Shown here in pieces: positions 63,401 through 64,000 of a stretch of DNA of 64,000 nt. Made by a program: the position numbers and the translations under genes. Each line of letters begins with the position of its first letter. Position 1 is the stretch's first letter. The stretch comes from Apostichopus japonicus. Taxonomy: Eukaryota > Echinodermata > Holothuroidea > Aspidochirotida > Stichopodidae. The notes under the pieces were generated by a model. It did no database searches, had not been told where the DNA came from, and was given only the letters and a program-made list of their open reading frames with translations. The DNA lies in the NCBI RefSeq assembly GCF_037975245.1, contig NC_092577.1:32426898-32490897 (forward strand), read 5' to 3'.

Positions 63401-64000
63401 AATCCTATATCCGTCTTCATTTTGTGATATATGTGAAACTTTGATTTAGTGTGGGGAATGATCATACGTATCGAAATATGAAAAGAAAAAAAGGAAAAAA
63501 TTTGTCAAAATATCACATGCAGAATTTTTAACAAGAACGTAGAAAAACACCCAAAAGTTGCCGAGACCTGTCAAAAGTTAGAGAGATGACATTTCATCAT
63601 CAGGTTTACGAACAAGGAGGAAGAGATGGGGCAGGGCTATGTCCACCCCACCCCCCCCCCTCCCCATCCCCTCTCGCAACTTTCTCAACTAAGGATGCCC
63701 TCTACAGCAATGCTATATCATGATAAATTTTCATAATCTTTATAATACTTCTTAATTCGCGTAGGTTTCATTTTTCCCCTCTCGGTATAGTAATTTCGAC
63801 AAAAAAGTCAAAATGTTGACGCCAACGGTCGACATTTTTGTTAAAGCACTGAAAATCGTACAGTTTAGATAAAAGATGAAATGTAGATATTATACGCTCA
63901 AAATTATTCAATGTCCCCTCTGGGCCACCGTAGCATCTACAAAACTAAGACACTCTTGGTGAAGACCTCAGACCCGACCGGTTTTACTGGACTCCTCACT

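Overview
This is a eukaryotic window from an AT-rich, repeat-rich, intron-rich animal genome. Split exons with consensus GT-AG junctions, tRNA-derived SINEs, a DIRS-like retroelement fragment, MITE-like inserts and long (TA)n arrays point to a marine invertebrate. An echinoderm such as a sea cucumber is my best guess, but that is an inference. No prokaryotic gene structure, rRNA or CRISPR array is present. Essentially all recognisable coding sequence is one microsomal epoxide hydrolase (EPHX1/mEH-like, alpha/beta-hydrolase fold) locus on the minus strand between about 27.1 kb and 2.0 kb.

The locus has an unusual layout. Coding exons 1-4 occur once (27086 down to 23206). They encode the N-terminal membrane anchor, the N-terminal mEH region, the HGWPG oxyanion loop and the GGDWG nucleophile elbow. 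The C-terminal half (exons 5-7) carries the cap, both active-site tyrosines, the catalytic Glu and the catalytic His. It is present three times in tandem: cassette C (17179-14826), cassette B (11302-8447) and cassette A (5207-2016). All nine 3' exons are open, keep their splice sites and have matching intron phases, so exons 1-4 can join any cassette in frame (predicted 467, 465 and 463 aa). No copies of exons 1-4 lie in front of B or A. A fourth, dead copy of exon 7 (19490-19268) sits between exon 4 and cassette C; it has a frameshift, a stop and the catalytic His replaced by Tyr. A and B lie in direct duplications of about 6.4-7.7 kb (about 80-7745 and 7763-14205). Later changes distinguish them: a 1.3-kb transposon in A with an intact empty site in B, a 158-bp minisatellite expansion in A, and a DIRS-like retroelement fragment in B.

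The simplest working model is a single promoter and 5' half feeding alternative 3'-terminal cassettes to make mEH isoforms with different active-site caps. The alternative is that A and B are 5'-truncated duplicates. RNA evidence would decide between them.

From 27.1 to 64 kb I find no gene I can support. That stretch holds a possible 5'-UTR exon donor near 28.3 kb, MITE-like elements, two tRNA-derived SINEs, several (TA)n arrays, minisatellites, a long imperfect hairpin near 46.4-46.6 kb, a local duplication at 54.3-55.3 kb and a GGTAY pentanucleotide array near 60 kb.
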